DNA of 64,000 nt from Emticicia sp051209875 (lineage in GTDB: Bacteria; Bacteroidota; Bacteroidia; Cytophagales; Spirosomataceae), in the NCBI RefSeq assembly GCF_051209875.1, contig NZ_JBNTQY010000001.1, positions 4,712,001-4,776,000 on the forward strand, read 5' to 3'. This document shows, one piece after another, positions 9,280-17,957 of this stretch; the first letter of the stretch is position 1; every line of letters starts with the position of its first letter. The position numbers were made by a program, and so were the translations under genes. Below the pieces are notes generated by a model. The model saw nothing but the letters and a program-made list of their open reading frames with translations. It was not told where the DNA came from and made no database searches.

Positions 9280-10323
9280 ATGCAGGAATTTTTTACAGAA
9301 TCGAGTCAAAAGCTACAAGAATTTAACGATTTTTTGGCTTTACCCAAAAAAATCGTCATCACGACGCACCAAAACCCAGATGCCGATGCACTCGGCTCAT
9401 CGTTGGGTTTAGCCGCTTATTTAAAGAAAAAAGGGCATTTCCCAACTGTCATCACCCCAACCGATTACCCTGATTTCCTACGCTGGATGTCAGGAGAAAA
9501 AGAGGTAATAAATTTTGAAAGTGATAAACAAGAATTATCAAAAACACTTATTTCAGAAGCTGATATAATATTTTGTCTTGATTTTTCGGCACTTAATCGC
9601 ATCAAACACATGGAAGAATTTGTAAAAAATTCTACCGCAAAAAAGGTTTTAATTGACCACCACCAACAACCCGAAAACTTTGCCGACTTTGTTTATTGGA
9701 GTGAAAAATCGGCGGCTACTTGCGAACTTATCTATGAATTAATCGAAAAACTCGGCGACAAAGATTTGATTGACATGCCATTGGCTGAGTGCCTTTACGC
9801 TGGTTTAGTAACAGATACTGGTTCGTTTAGGTTTGATAGCACCACACAAGAAGTTCACCGAATTGCTGGAGAATTGATAGCGATGGGTATCCAAACCAAT
9901 CAAATCCATCGCAAAATATTTGATAGTAATACTTTTGAACGCATGAAGTTTTTAGGCTTTGCTTTGGGTGAGAAGTTAGTTTATTTACCTGAATACAATG
10001 TTTCTTACATGGCGATATCAAAAGAAGATTTAGCAAAATTTAGTTCAAAAAATGGTGATACAGAAGGTATTGTCAATTATGGACTTTCAATAAAAGGAGT
10101 TGTCATGGCCGCTATTTTTACGGAAAGAGATGATATGATTAGAATTTCATTTCGCTCGGTAGATAATTTTTCAGTCAGTGAATTTTCGAGAAAACATTTT
10201 AATGGTGGTGGGCATAAAAATGCTGCTGGTGGGCGTTCGCATGAAACTTTGGAAAAAACCGTTGAATACTTTTTGACATTATTGCCTCAATACCAACAAT
10301 CCTTAACAGGATTAGATTATTAA
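9280..10323 (+). CDS. nrnA: DHH/DHHA1 phosphoesterase, bifunctional oligoribonuclease/pAp phosphatase (NrnA-like)
   Basis: Cytosolic Mn-dependent phosphoesterase of 347 residues. It shows the DHH-family motifs in order: HQNPDADALGS near the N-terminus, CLDFSA, the signature VLIDHHQQP, GLVTDTGSF, and the C-terminal DHHA1 motif HFNGGGHKNAAGG. Family members degrade 2-5 nt RNAs and dephosphorylate 3'-phosphoadenosine 5'-phosphate. The ATG at 9280 is preferred over an in-frame TTG at 9262, because a strong promoter -7 element overlaps that upstream codon. The resulting mRNA would have almost no leader. The gene is divergent from the propeller kinase. Confidence 0.9.
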   Translation: MQEFFTESSQKLQEFNDFLALPKKIVITTHQNPDADALGSSLGLAAYLKKKGHFPTVITPTDYPDFLRWMSGEKEVINFESDKQELSKTLISEADIIFCLDFSALNRIKHMEEFVKNSTAKKVLIDHHQQPENFADFVYWSEKSAATCELIYELIEKLGDKDLIDMPLAECLYAGLVTDTGSFRFDSTTQEVHRIAGELIAMGIQTNQIHRKIFDSNTFERMKFLGFALGEKLVYLPEYNVSYMAISKEDLAKFSSKNGDTEGIVNYGLSIKGVVMAAIFTERDDMIRISFRSVDNFSVSEFSRKHFNGGGHKNAAGGRSHETLEKTVEYFLTLLPQYQQSLTGLDY

Positions 10324-10488
10324 TAAATGTATTTTCAAGGCATAAATTATCAATACAACAATTTTCACTGATAATCAACAGATTAAAAAAACACGCTATT
10401 AATAGATTTCTATTCATGATTTGAACATAAACATTTTACCCCAACCTTTTATCAAAAAAAGAATTTTTAAATTAATCAATCAATTTCA

Positions 10489-11331
10489 ATGACAAATTTT
10501 TTAAAAACTACACTCAGTGTAGTAGTAGCAACAAGTTTGCTTTTTTCTTGCGACCAATTTAAAGTGACTCAAGACCCAGATGGATCGAAATACCAAATCC
10601 ATACCGAAGGAAAAGGTAAAAAAGTAAAAATGGGTGATATGATCACCTTTGATTTGGTAATCAAAGCTCCAAACGACTCTACTTTTGAAAACACCTACAA
10701 ACGCCATCAACCAGTTGTTTTGGTAGCTCAGAAAGGTACTTACAAAGGCTCTTTTGAAAATGCTTTGATGCACCTAACCGAAGGAGATAGTGCCACAGTT
10801 TTTGTAAATTCTGATTCTCTTTTTGCAAGAGTACAACAACCGCTTCCTCCTGGTGTAGCCAAAGGTTCGGATATGAAATTTATTGTAAAAATACAATCAA
10901 TTCAAACACGTGAAGATTTCCAAAAAGCACAAGATGCTAAAAAAGGGAATGAGGCAAAATTAATGGAAGAATTTGCTAAGAAAAACTTCCCAACTGCAAC
11001 AAAAACACAATATGGCATGTATCGTGTCGTTGTTAAAGAAGGTGCTGGTGAGTTGCTTAAAGCAGGTAGTACAGCTAAAGTACACTATACTGGCAAATTA
11101 ATGAACGGGAAAGTATTTGATAGCTCAATTGGTAAAGATCCATTTGAACTCACTGTTGGACAAGGAGCTGTTATTCCGGGTTGGGAACAAGCATTGGCTA
11201 TGATGAAAAAAGGTGAAAAAAGTATCTTTTTTATTCCATCAAGTTTGGCTTATGGCGAACAAGGTGCAGGTGGCATCATTGAACCTTTCAGTCCATTGAT
11301 TTTTGAAATGGAAATTGTAGATGTAAAATAA
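10489..11331 (+). CDS. FKBP-type peptidyl-prolyl isomerase lipoprotein
   Basis: Lipoprotein of 280 residues. The signal peptide ends in the lipobox LLFSC (Cys about 21). A degenerate FKBP-like region (about 35-145; GKKVKMGDMITFDL) precedes a canonical FKBP domain (about 175-280). Landmarks are AKVHYTGKLMNGKVFDSS, GAVIPGWEQALAMMKKGEK and PSSLAYGEQGAG. Such proteins catalyse proline cis-trans isomerisation during folding in the periplasm. A second FKBP lipoprotein starts 17 bp downstream, so the two are probably one operon. Confidence 0.92.
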   Translation: MTNFLKTTLSVVVATSLLFSCDQFKVTQDPDGSKYQIHTEGKGKKVKMGDMITFDLVIKAPNDSTFENTYKRHQPVVLVAQKGTYKGSFENALMHLTEGDSATVFVNSDSLFARVQQPLPPGVAKGSDMKFIVKIQSIQTREDFQKAQDAKKGNEAKLMEEFAKKNFPTATKTQYGMYRVVVKEGAGELLKAGSTAKVHYTGKLMNGKVFDSSIGKDPFELTVGQGAVIPGWEQALAMMKKGEKSIFFIPSSLAYGEQGAGGIIEPFSPLIFEMEIVDVK

Positions 11332-11348
11332 ATAGCTTAAAAAAACAA

Positions 11349-12209
11349 ATGAAAAAAATTGCGTTATTATTGATTTTAGGAGTATCCCTTTTTGGTGTTT
11401 CTTGTAGTAAATTTCTTGAAAATGACATTGATCAAACAGCAAAAAAAGATGAACAAGATATTCTTGATTACATCAGTAAAAACAATTTACAAATGATTAA
11501 GACCCAAACAGGTCTTCGTTATGTAATTACTCGCAACAACATCAATGGAAGAGACGTTCAGATTGGAGATGAGGTATCGCTTCACTATGTAGTTTCTTTA
11601 TTGAGTGGAATTAGAGTTGACAGTACATCAAGATTGAAAAATGAACCACTAAAATTTCCTTATGGTGGATTATCAATTATTCAAGGTTTGGCCGAGGCAA
11701 TTAGCTTACTAAAAGATGGAGAAAAAGGTACTTTTATTATTCCATCTATCTTAGCTTTCGGAACGCAATCGAGTGCAAATATTCCGGCTAATTCTGTTTT
11801 GAAAGTAGATTTGGAAGCAGTTAAATATCGTTCTGAAGAACAACAAATGGACGATTATATCAAAGCAACCAAACTACCTATTACTGAAACAACTGCCTCT
11901 GGTTTACGATTTATCAGAACTGTGACCACCAACGGAACACAGTTGAAAGCTGGTTTGTTAGCCACTGTAAAATATACAGGCTATTTGGTAAGTAATGGTA
12001 GTCAATTTGATACAGGGCAACTAGATGTAGCTTTAGGCGATGGTGCGGTTGTAAAAGGTTTTGAAGAAGGTCTTTTAAAAATGAAAGTAGGCGAAAAAGC
12101 TACTTTAGTTTTTCCATCAGCCATTGGATATTCAAAAAATGGAAGTGGTAGCAAAATTCCACCTTATGCACCACTTATATTTAATGTTGAAGTTGTAAGT
12201 GCAAAATAA
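11349..12209 (+). CDS. Tandem-domain FKBP-type peptidyl-prolyl isomerase lipoprotein
   Basis: Lipoprotein of 286 residues with signal peptide and lipobox GVSC (Cys about 19). Two FKBP-like domains follow. The first (about 60-165) has GDEVSLHYVVSLLSGIRVDSTS, GLAEAISLLKDGEKGTF and PSILAFGTQ. The second (about 185-286) has ATVKYTGYLVSNGSQFDT, KGFEEGLLKMKVGEKATL and PSAIGYSKNGSGSKIPPYAPL. Both depart from the canonical active site (for example no VIPGW), so catalytic strength is uncertain and a chaperone role is possible. It follows the other FKBP lipoprotein by 17 bp and ends 29 bp before a terminator-like hairpin. Confidence 0.88.
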   Translation: MKKIALLLILGVSLFGVSCSKFLENDIDQTAKKDEQDILDYISKNNLQMIKTQTGLRYVITRNNINGRDVQIGDEVSLHYVVSLLSGIRVDSTSRLKNEPLKFPYGGLSIIQGLAEAISLLKDGEKGTFIIPSILAFGTQSSANIPANSVLKVDLEAVKYRSEEQQMDDYIKATKLPITETTASGLRFIRTVTTNGTQLKAGLLATVKYTGYLVSNGSQFDTGQLDVALGDGAVVKGFEEGLLKMKVGEKATLVFPSAIGYSKNGSGSKIPPYAPLIFNVEVVSAK

Positions 12210-12238
12210 AATCTTCATTTTTTTGCGACAAGAACACT

Positions 12239-12267
12239 CAAAGCCTCTGAACTTTTCGGAGGCTTTG
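12239..12267 (+). terminator. Terminator-like hairpin after the FKBP pair
   Basis: A perfect 9-bp stem (CAAAGCCTC / GAGGCTTTG) with an 11-nt loop lies 29 bp after the second FKBP gene. The downstream T-run is weak, so termination is likely but not certain. Confidence 0.6.
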
Positions 12268-12334
12268 GCGTTTAATGAGTATCAGTACAGACCTAATCAC
12301 TGTTATTTGACGATTAACAAAACTTTATTAAAAA

Positions 12335-12889
12335 ATGCCTAAAGTATCAAAAGAACTCGAAAAAGCGATTTTGAGCCTACCATCAAAAGACAAAGACAAG
12401 TTGTTGATGAAACTTGTAGCGAAAAGCGAGCTATTGATTCAACAACTAACTTTTCAATTATTAGAAGATGAGTCTGATTTAAAACAAAAGCGAGAAGAAA
12501 TCAAAAATAGCATTCTGAAAGTTTCAAAAATGTACCATGATACCGCAGGTTGGATGATGATGGACATGCGAGATTTGAATGGGCGTATCACGAATCATGT
12601 AAAAGTAACAAAAGATAAATATGGAGAAGTTGAGCTAACACTCTTTCTATTGAATACTTTTTTTGATAATCAAATCACTCATTTAGAACACTATACAGGA
12701 AAAACAGATACAATTTCGTTATATATTGCGAAGCGAACTGAGTTTGTTTTGAATAAATTACCCAAATTACATGAAGATTATTATGTTGAATTTGAACGTG
12801 ATATGAATAAATTACTCGAAAGAGTTCATAGATATTGTCCTGCTTATTACGCTCGACAGATGAATCTCCCTAAAAGTTGGGAATACTAA
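12335..12889 (+). CDS. Conserved cytosolic protein of unknown function
   Basis: Protein of 184 residues with no signal peptide or membrane segment. It is mostly helical and charged: an N-terminal helix (KELEKAILSLPSKDKDKLLMKLVAKSELL), then KMYHDTAGWMMMDMRDLNGRITNHVKVTKDKYG and a C-terminal helical stretch ending in RYCPAYYARQMNLPKSWEY. I do not recognise a named family; the length and motif density look like a real conserved Cytophagales protein rather than a chance ORF. It has its own start 125 bp after the FKBP operon and ends before a terminator-like structure, so it looks monocistronic. Confidence 0.75.
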   Translation: MPKVSKELEKAILSLPSKDKDKLLMKLVAKSELLIQQLTFQLLEDESDLKQKREEIKNSILKVSKMYHDTAGWMMMDMRDLNGRITNHVKVTKDKYGEVELTLFLLNTFFDNQITHLEHYTGKTDTISLYIAKRTEFVLNKLPKLHEDYYVEFERDMNKLLERVHRYCPAYYARQMNLPKSWEY

Positions 12890-12891
12890 AA

Positions 12892-12936
12892 AGCCCCACC
12901 TGCGTTATGTCACAGATGAGGCTCACTTTTTTACAT
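12892..12936 (+). terminator. Imperfect terminator hairpin between convergent genes
   Basis: An interrupted stem (AGCC...CTG / CAG...GGCT) directly after the stop at 12889 is followed by a run of T. It lies between a plus-strand gene and the minus-strand DUF937-OmpA gene. Confidence 0.5.
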
Positions 12937-12953
12937 TTTGGGTCAACGAGGAG

Positions 12954-14171
12954 TTATTTTTTCGTAACTCTCACAGCAATTCGGCGGTTTTGAGCTCTAC
13001 CTTCTTCGGTATCGTTTGTTGCAACTGGATGTTGCGAACCATATCCTTCAGAAGTTAAACGGGTACCATCAATTCCCATACTTAACAAAGCCTTCCTTAC
13101 ATTTGCAGCACGGTCGGCTGAGAGTTTCATATTGAGTTCTTCTTGGCCAACATTATCAGTATATCCTCCAATTCTTAAATTGATTGGATATGCTTTCATA
13201 ATTTCAGCAATATTTTTAACTTCCTGCATGGAGGTTGAGTCAATCTTTGCACTACCTGTTTCAAATCTCAAATAACGGAAATTGAACCATATGGTTTTAT
13301 CAATTGCTTTCGATGAGTCTTCAATAAACTCAATCAATTCATTTTCAATACTTTTTTCATCAAAACTCAATTTAGCACCTGTAGAAAGTATCTTGTTCAC
13401 AACTCCAACAGATGGAAGAACGACGCTATCTGCTTTTATAGAATTTATAGAAGTAGTATCTGCATTTGGTGTGCTAATCATTTCTGAAACCATATTTCGA
13501 CAGCTTTGCCAATAATATAAAGCTCCCAATAATAGACAGCCTACTAATACCCATGAAAGCCAAGATTTCCCTTCCTTTGGCTCTTCTGTTATATCATCAA
13601 GTGCTGTATTTTGGGTTTGCCCCAAAAAATCGCCTAAATTATCTTCATTTAAAACCTTACTAATTTCAGTAGGAAGCATTGCCGTTACTGAATTTTTTTG
13701 GCTTATTAAAAATTTTGCTAATTTCGAAACACCCATCCTTTGTGAGTTAATTTCTTTGCCCAGTACACTCATGAAGATTGGCGTAATCATACTTAAAAGT
13801 GTTGATGCTGAGCCTGCCTTTATTCCTGATATTCCTGATATACTATTACCTAATGATGCTACTTTGTCTCCAAAAATGCTTTCTAATACGCTCGCACCTG
13901 TCGAAATAAAGTCTGAAACTGTCTCTTCATCTTCAAACAAATTAGAAAACTTTTCAAGTATTCCACCATCGTATTGATTTATTTTAATCAGGTTCTGAAG
14001 CTCAATAACACCTTGATTAGTAGAAGCCTTCTGTATCACTCCACCGAAAACTACGGGTATAGCACTCTTCAATGCTGTAGTGGTATTTTCATTTGATTCA
14101 CCTAAGAAAGCACTTATCTTAGCAATAGTTGTAGCAGTAAGTTGTCGATTTACAAGACTAAGCAAGTCCAT
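12954..14171 (-). CDS. DUF937-OmpA fusion protein
   Basis: Protein of 405 residues. The N-terminal half (about 1-180) is a DUF937 (YidB-like) helical domain beginning MDLLSLVNRQLTATTIAKISAFLG. One transmembrane helix follows (about 205-222, SWLSWVLVGCLLLGALYYW), then a linker. The C-terminal OmpA domain (about 290-405) has the peptidoglycan-binding residues: IGGYTDNVGQEELNMKLSADRA and GYGSQHPVATNDTEEGRAQNRR. The fusion suggests a cytosolic DUF937 domain tethered to the cell wall through the inner membrane. The start at 14171 is preferred over one at 14249, because the extra 26 residues are not family-like. Function is unknown. Confidence 0.85.
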   Translation of the reverse strand: MDLLSLVNRQLTATTIAKISAFLGESNENTTTALKSAIPVVFGGVIQKASTNQGVIELQNLIKINQYDGGILEKFSNLFEDEETVSDFISTGASVLESIFGDKVASLGNSISGISGIKAGSASTLLSMITPIFMSVLGKEINSQRMGVSKLAKFLISQKNSVTAMLPTEISKVLNEDNLGDFLGQTQNTALDDITEEPKEGKSWLSWVLVGCLLLGALYYWQSCRNMVSEMISTPNADTTSINSIKADSVVLPSVGVVNKILSTGAKLSFDEKSIENELIEFIEDSSKAIDKTIWFNFRYLRFETGSAKIDSTSMQEVKNIAEIMKAYPINLRIGGYTDNVGQEELNMKLSADRAANVRKALLSMGIDGTRLTSEGYGSQHPVATNDTEEGRAQNRRIAVRVTKK

Positions 14172-14262
14172 TATATTGTGTTGTTTGTTGGTTGAGAACT
14201 TCGTAATATCCAACTTTTGACTGTATTTAAAGAAAAAAGTAACAAGCAAAAAGAAAAAAACA

Positions 14263-14300
14263 TAAAAAGCTCCAATCTTTTTAAAGAATGAAGCTTTTTA
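14263..14300 (-). terminator. Terminator hairpin downstream of the DoxX gene
   Basis: A long imperfect stem (outer TAAAAAGCT / AGCTTTTTA, inner ATTCTTT / AAAGATT) is followed on the minus strand by a T-rich stretch. It probably ends the minus-strand ECF42 cluster whose last gene stops at 14443. Confidence 0.6.
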
Positions 14301-14442
14301 GTAATAATTTTCTTTTAATATGAGTGTATGTGAAATTTATTACAAATGATTTAAAACCTTTATAAGTTAGTTGGTTATGAATAATTTTTATTGAATCATT
14401 CCTTTACAAGGAATACATGGTTTCTCACTGAATATTATCAAA

Positions 14443-14823
14443 TTAGAATATTTTAGTTCCTTGTAATTTGTGGTAAGTAACGTAAGAAATCAATAAAATT
14501 GCCAAAACAATCAATGGAAAAATGGTTTGTCCTCCAAAACCATCTACTGCCCAATGGCTTCCGCAAGCGAAGATAAAATCGAATACAAAACCTGCATACG
14601 CCCATTCTTTTATACGAGCTGGCACTTGTGGAATAATTAAAGAAAGGGTGCCCATTACTTTAAATACTACCAACATTGTTCCAAAATATTCAGGATAGCC
14701 TAAGTGTCTAATTCCTTCTTTTGCCAGCTCAGTTTGAGAAGTAAATGCTGGCAGTACGCCTTCAAAAAGAAAAATGAGAGTTGTTGTTACCCAAAAAATA
14801 ATTTTTGTTGTTTTTGTGTTCAT
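14443..14823 (-). CDS. DoxX-like membrane protein
   Basis: Four-helix inner-membrane protein of 126 residues. It resembles the DoxX-like family: FWVTTTLIFLFEGVLPAF, then HLGYPEYFGTMLVVFKVMGTLSLIIP, then EWAYAGFVFDFIFACGSHW and a last helix IFPLIVLAILLISYVTYH. DoxX proteins have been linked to thiol/redox stress in other bacteria; here the role is inferred. It is the last gene of the minus-strand ECF42 cluster, 52 bp after the GyrI-like gene. Confidence 0.82.
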   Translation of the reverse strand: MNTKTTKIIFWVTTTLIFLFEGVLPAFTSQTELAKEGIRHLGYPEYFGTMLVVFKVMGTLSLIIPQVPARIKEWAYAGFVFDFIFACGSHWAVDGFGGQTIFPLIVLAILLISYVTYHKLQGTKIF

Positions 14824-14875
14824 TTTGATTTAGGGTTTGAGGTTAATAAAATAATTAATTTAATAAAATTTGAGC

Positions 14876-15370
14876 TTAATCATTAAGTAAAAACACGACA
14901 TCGGTTACCCAATTATCAGGATTTAGCTCTTTTTGAGGGTCGGTTATGTAAAACTCCGTTCTACTTCCCCATTTTAAACCATTTGTAAGAATCTCTTTTT
15001 TTTCTTGCAAATTATTTTTTTCTATCCAAGATTCTAATGCTATATGAGCATTAAAAAGATGACTATAATTACCAATATAAGTGATTATTGCATAAGTTCC
15101 TGTCTCAAAATATCCTCCAATGATACGTTGATTGCCTTTTATTTCATTTTGTAAAAGCACACCCACATTGACTAACAATTGGTTATTTTCTATTTGCAAA
15201 TATTCAAAAAACGGCCTACCATAAGATAAAATGTTGTTATCTACCAGCCAATTAATTATTTCTGGAATAAGTTGAGGAAGAGTAACAGGAATATCTTCTC
15301 TTCTAACCTTAGCTTGGATAGCCACAAAATGAAGTTTTTCACGGTGTACTAACTTTGGTTCAGTGAGCAT
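14876..15370 (-). CDS. GyrI-like small-molecule-binding protein
   Basis: Cytosolic protein of 164 residues. It looks like a GyrI-like/AraC effector-binding domain without an attached HTH: EPKLVHREKLHFVAIQAKVRREDIPVTLPQLIPEIINWL near the N-terminus, then GRPFFEYLQI and the conserved GGYFETGTYAIITYIGNY. The fold binds hydrophobic drugs or toxins, as in stand-alone GyrI proteins. Position near the Arr gene suits a role in coping with small toxic molecules, by inference. It lies 12 bp after the upstream small ORF. Confidence 0.8.
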   Translation of the reverse strand: MLTEPKLVHREKLHFVAIQAKVRREDIPVTLPQLIPEIINWLVDNNILSYGRPFFEYLQIENNQLLVNVGVLLQNEIKGNQRIIGGYFETGTYAIITYIGNYSHLFNAHIALESWIEKNNLQEKKEILTNGLKWGSRTEFYITDPQKELNPDNWVTDVVFLLND

Positions 15371-15382
15371 AAGATTACTTTT

Positions 15383-15592
15383 TTAGTTCAAAATTTGGCA
15401 TTGAAAACCATTTAAGTTTAAAAATTCAATGATTGCTTCGGGCTCGATAGCTTCGCCTTCGACTCTTAAAATTTTGTCACAATCGTGCAAATCAAAATTT
15501 ATTTTACTTTTAGGCAAACTGTTATTAAGTTGCTTTATAAGCATTTTCGATTGCTTTATTTTTATAACATTTGTTTTAAATATCTCCACCAT
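15383..15592 (-). CDS. Small HMA-fold-like protein
   Basis: Protein of 69 residues. Its pattern (FKTNV, then about 20 residues, INFDLHDCDKILRVEG, then IEFLNLNGFQCQIL) resembles the small ferredoxin-like proteins common in Bacteroidota. Such proteins resemble heavy-metal-associated (HMA) domains but lack a CxxC metal motif, as here. A metal role is therefore doubtful. It is 12 bp upstream of the GyrI-like gene in the same orientation and is probably co-transcribed. Confidence 0.65.
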   Translation of the reverse strand: MVEIFKTNVIKIKQSKMLIKQLNNSLPKSKINFDLHDCDKILRVEGEAIEPEAIIEFLNLNGFQCQILN

Positions 15593-15692
15593 TTTTTTAG
15601 GTTTAGAATAAAATTGTGTTCGACATCAACCAGCTATCTACCAAAAAGGCAATAAACATTCACATACTCAAAAGATCATATTCCTTTATTTA

Positions 15693-16133
15693 TTATTCAA
15701 TCGCCTCAATACCCTGTTGTTTGAGTCGTTCAAGATTCTCCTTCATTGTTTTAAGTTGTTCAGGAGCGTGCCCCTGCCATTCTGTAATTTCACCTATAAC
15801 TTTAAACGGATGAAGCGAACGATATGACTTTGTTGGATTTCCTGGGAATTTTTTATCAGTCAAATTGGGGTCATCCTCAATTGGCCCTGTTGGTTCTACT
15901 ATATAAATTCTTTCTGAGCCTTCGCCCAAGGCAAGTTCAGCTCCCCAAATGGCAGCCTCTAACGTGGCTGATAAATAGATATATTTTGCTTTATTTCTTT
16001 TTCCATAGTTTGAATTAAAGCCTATTTCAATCAAATCACCTTGTTTTAGATTTGCCTTTGTCCCGTGATAGAATTGCTCTGAAGCATATACCTTAGCCTT
16101 CTCCAATGAATTATCGTCACTATTATTTATCAT
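15693..16133 (-). CDS. arr: Rifamycin ADP-ribosyltransferase (Arr)
   Basis: Protein of 146 residues, the usual Arr length. It should transfer ADP-ribose from NAD+ to rifamycins and inactivate them. The Arr landmarks are present in order: EQFYHGTKANLKQGDLI, KAKYIYLSATLEAAIWGAELA and RIYIVEPTGPIEDDPN. His23, Tyr53 and Asp88 correspond to the H-Y-D residues of mycobacterial Arr (H19, Y49, D84) with a constant offset of four. It sits 79 bp downstream of the ECF sigma factor gene on the same strand, so it may be expressed with that cluster. Base composition matches the neighbours, with no mobile-element signs nearby, suggesting a resident chromosomal gene. Confidence 0.93.
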   Translation of the reverse strand: MINNSDDNSLEKAKVYASEQFYHGTKANLKQGDLIEIGFNSNYGKRNKAKYIYLSATLEAAIWGAELALGEGSERIYIVEPTGPIEDDPNLTDKKFPGNPTKSYRSLHPFKVIGEITEWQGHAPEQLKTMKENLERLKQQGIEAIE

Positions 16134-16212
16134 TTGTATGAATATTTATGGTTAAATTTTAGGTTTGTTTCATCTTTCAATTCAATGGATTTCATCAGAA
16201 CACCATTTACAT

Positions 16213-17448
16213 CTATTTAATGGATAACTTATCAATTTTACTTTGAATTGTCTGTTTATCAGTCTTTGTTTTTGCCAATATTAATGCTTTTTCATAATTC
16301 ATTTTTGCTTTGTTATGGTCTATCTCTCTATAAAGTTCACCGAGCAATGTAAAGTAGAAATGATTATCAGATAGATTCAATTTTTCAGCCTCAACAATGG
16401 CTAACGTATTACCATACACTTTTGATAAAATATAAGTTCGATTAAGGGCTGCAATGGGTGAATATTCAATAATTAATAATTGATTATAAAGCATCAAAAC
16501 ACTCTCCCATTTTTCTTTTGTATCGGTTTTTACAGTCAACCAATAGGCAATGCTCGCTTCGACATTATATTTTGAAATTTTATCTCCTTGCGATGCCTGA
16601 TGCAAATAATATATACCTTGGGCTATTAATTCATTATTCCAAAGTGTTTCATCTTGCTTATCATACAAAATCACTTCTCCATTCTCGTTTTTTCGGGCTT
16701 CAAATCTTGAAGAATGAAAACACATGAGAGCAAACAAAGCATTGACCGCAGGCAAATTTGTTGATTCATTTTCGATGAGCAAATAAGTCAATCGCATTGC
16801 TTCCAAACAAAGGTCTTTACGCAATATCGTATCTTGGCTTTCTGAATAATACCCTTCATTAAAGAGCAAATACAACGTTCTCAACACAGCATCTAAGCGT
16901 TGATTGATGGCTTTTTTACTTGGAAACTCAATGGCAATTTTTTCCAAACGAAGTTTTTCTTTTGCTCTAAAAAGCCGCTTATTGATCGTTTCTTTATTGG
17001 TCAAGAAAGCGTCTGCTATCTCATCAATCCCAAATCCACAAAGAATACGAAGTGATAAACCTATTTGTGCCTCAACTGAAATCGATGGATGACATAAGGC
17101 AAACAACATTTGTAATTGGCTATCTTGGATGTTTTTTTCGGATAAATCAATTGCAATTTCTTCTGTTTCAGTATTTGAGTAATTGATTTGTTGAACAACT
17201 TTTTCTGCAAAAATCTGATTACGAGCAAGATAATTTTTAGCTTTATTTTTGGCCACCAAATAAAGCCAAGCGGTTGGATTTTCGGGGATTCCTCTGAAAG
17301 TCCATGTTTCAAGTGCTAATAGAAATGTTTCACTGGCGATGTCTTCTGCCACTTCAATATGAGCAATTCCAAAGAGTTTACAGAGAACAGTTGTTATTTT
17401 CCTGAACTCAATTCTAAATAAATGTGGTATTAATTCTTGCTGCTCCAT
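16213..17448 (-). CDS. ECF42-type RNA polymerase sigma factor with C-terminal TPR extension
   Basis: Protein of 411 residues, about twice a normal ECF sigma. Sigma region 2 (about 10-75) has DIASETFLLALETWTFRGIPENPTAWLYLVAKNKAKNYL. Region 4 (about 125-175) has LRILCGFGIDEIADAFLTNKETINKRLFRAKEKL. A long DUF6596/TPR-like helical extension (about 185-411) follows and includes LYLLFNEGYYSES. This architecture and the adjacent YCII/DGPF gene define the ECF42 group, in which the extension, not an anti-sigma factor, is thought to control activity. It is likely to direct transcription of the surrounding small-protein cluster, by inference from the family. Confidence 0.92.
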   Translation of the reverse strand: MEQQELIPHLFRIEFRKITTVLCKLFGIAHIEVAEDIASETFLLALETWTFRGIPENPTAWLYLVAKNKAKNYLARNQIFAEKVVQQINYSNTETEEIAIDLSEKNIQDSQLQMLFALCHPSISVEAQIGLSLRILCGFGIDEIADAFLTNKETINKRLFRAKEKLRLEKIAIEFPSKKAINQRLDAVLRTLYLLFNEGYYSESQDTILRKDLCLEAMRLTYLLIENESTNLPAVNALFALMCFHSSRFEARKNENGEVILYDKQDETLWNNELIAQGIYYLHQASQGDKISKYNVEASIAYWLTVKTDTKEKWESVLMLYNQLLIIEYSPIAALNRTYILSKVYGNTLAIVEAEKLNLSDNHFYFTLLGELYREIDHNKAKMNYEKALILAKTKTDKQTIQSKIDKLSIK

Positions 17449-17497
17449 TTTTGTAAAAAGCCTCTATAAACGCCTTTTATAGAGGCTTTTGAAACAT

Positions 17498-17851
17498 TTA
17501 TTTAGGGTTGTATTTGGCGATTTTCCTCACTTCCATGCTATTCCCTTCTCCCTGTAAAACTGGGCAACCTTTGGCAAATTCAACGGCTTCATCAACTGAT
17601 TCTGCCCTCACAATAATATATCCGCCTATGGCTTCTTTGATTTCTCCAAAAGGGCCATTGGTTACAACATTATTTGGTCTGACCACTCTGGCATCTTCAA
17701 AAGACAAGCCATTACCCTGACTAACCAATTTGTTTTGGGCAGCAATGCCACCTAACCAATCCATTGTTTGTTTCATCCAAATTTGCATTTGTTCTGGTGA
17801 AACCAATGCTTTACCATCTGGGTGTCGCATAATTAATACGAATTCGTCCAT
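17498..17851 (-). CDS. YCII-related (DGPF) domain protein
   Basis: Small cytosolic protein of 117 residues with the YCII/DGPF fold. It begins MDEFVLIMRHPDGK and has the motif TNGPFGEIKEAIGGYIIVRAESVDEAVEFAKGCP. The namesake DGPF is NGPF here. DGPF proteins are the standard genomic partners of ECF42 sigma factors; their biochemical role is unknown. The start at 17851 is chosen because the 21 extra residues back to 17914 are not family-like. It stops 49 bp before the sigma gene. Confidence 0.88.
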   Translation of the reverse strand: MDEFVLIMRHPDGKALVSPEQMQIWMKQTMDWLGGIAAQNKLVSQGNGLSFEDARVVRPNNVVTNGPFGEIKEAIGGYIIVRAESVDEAVEFAKGCPVLQGEGNSMEVRKIAKYNPK

Positions 17852-17957
17852 TTTTTTGAATTTTATTGTTATTAAATAATAAATTTTACCCAATAACAAA
17901 TGAGATAGAAACAATTGGACATCAAGGAAGAAAAAAATTGGGCTGTTACAAATAAAT

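Noticed and set aside
9262..9280. TTG at 9262 as the start of the DHH phosphoesterase
   Set aside because: The consensus promoter -7 element overlaps it, and the ATG at 9280 is downstream of the expected transcript start.
14171..14249. Longer start for the DUF937-OmpA protein
   Set aside because: The extension (MLVTFFFKYSQKLD...) would add a non-conserved segment before the DUF937 start MDLLSLVNRQ.
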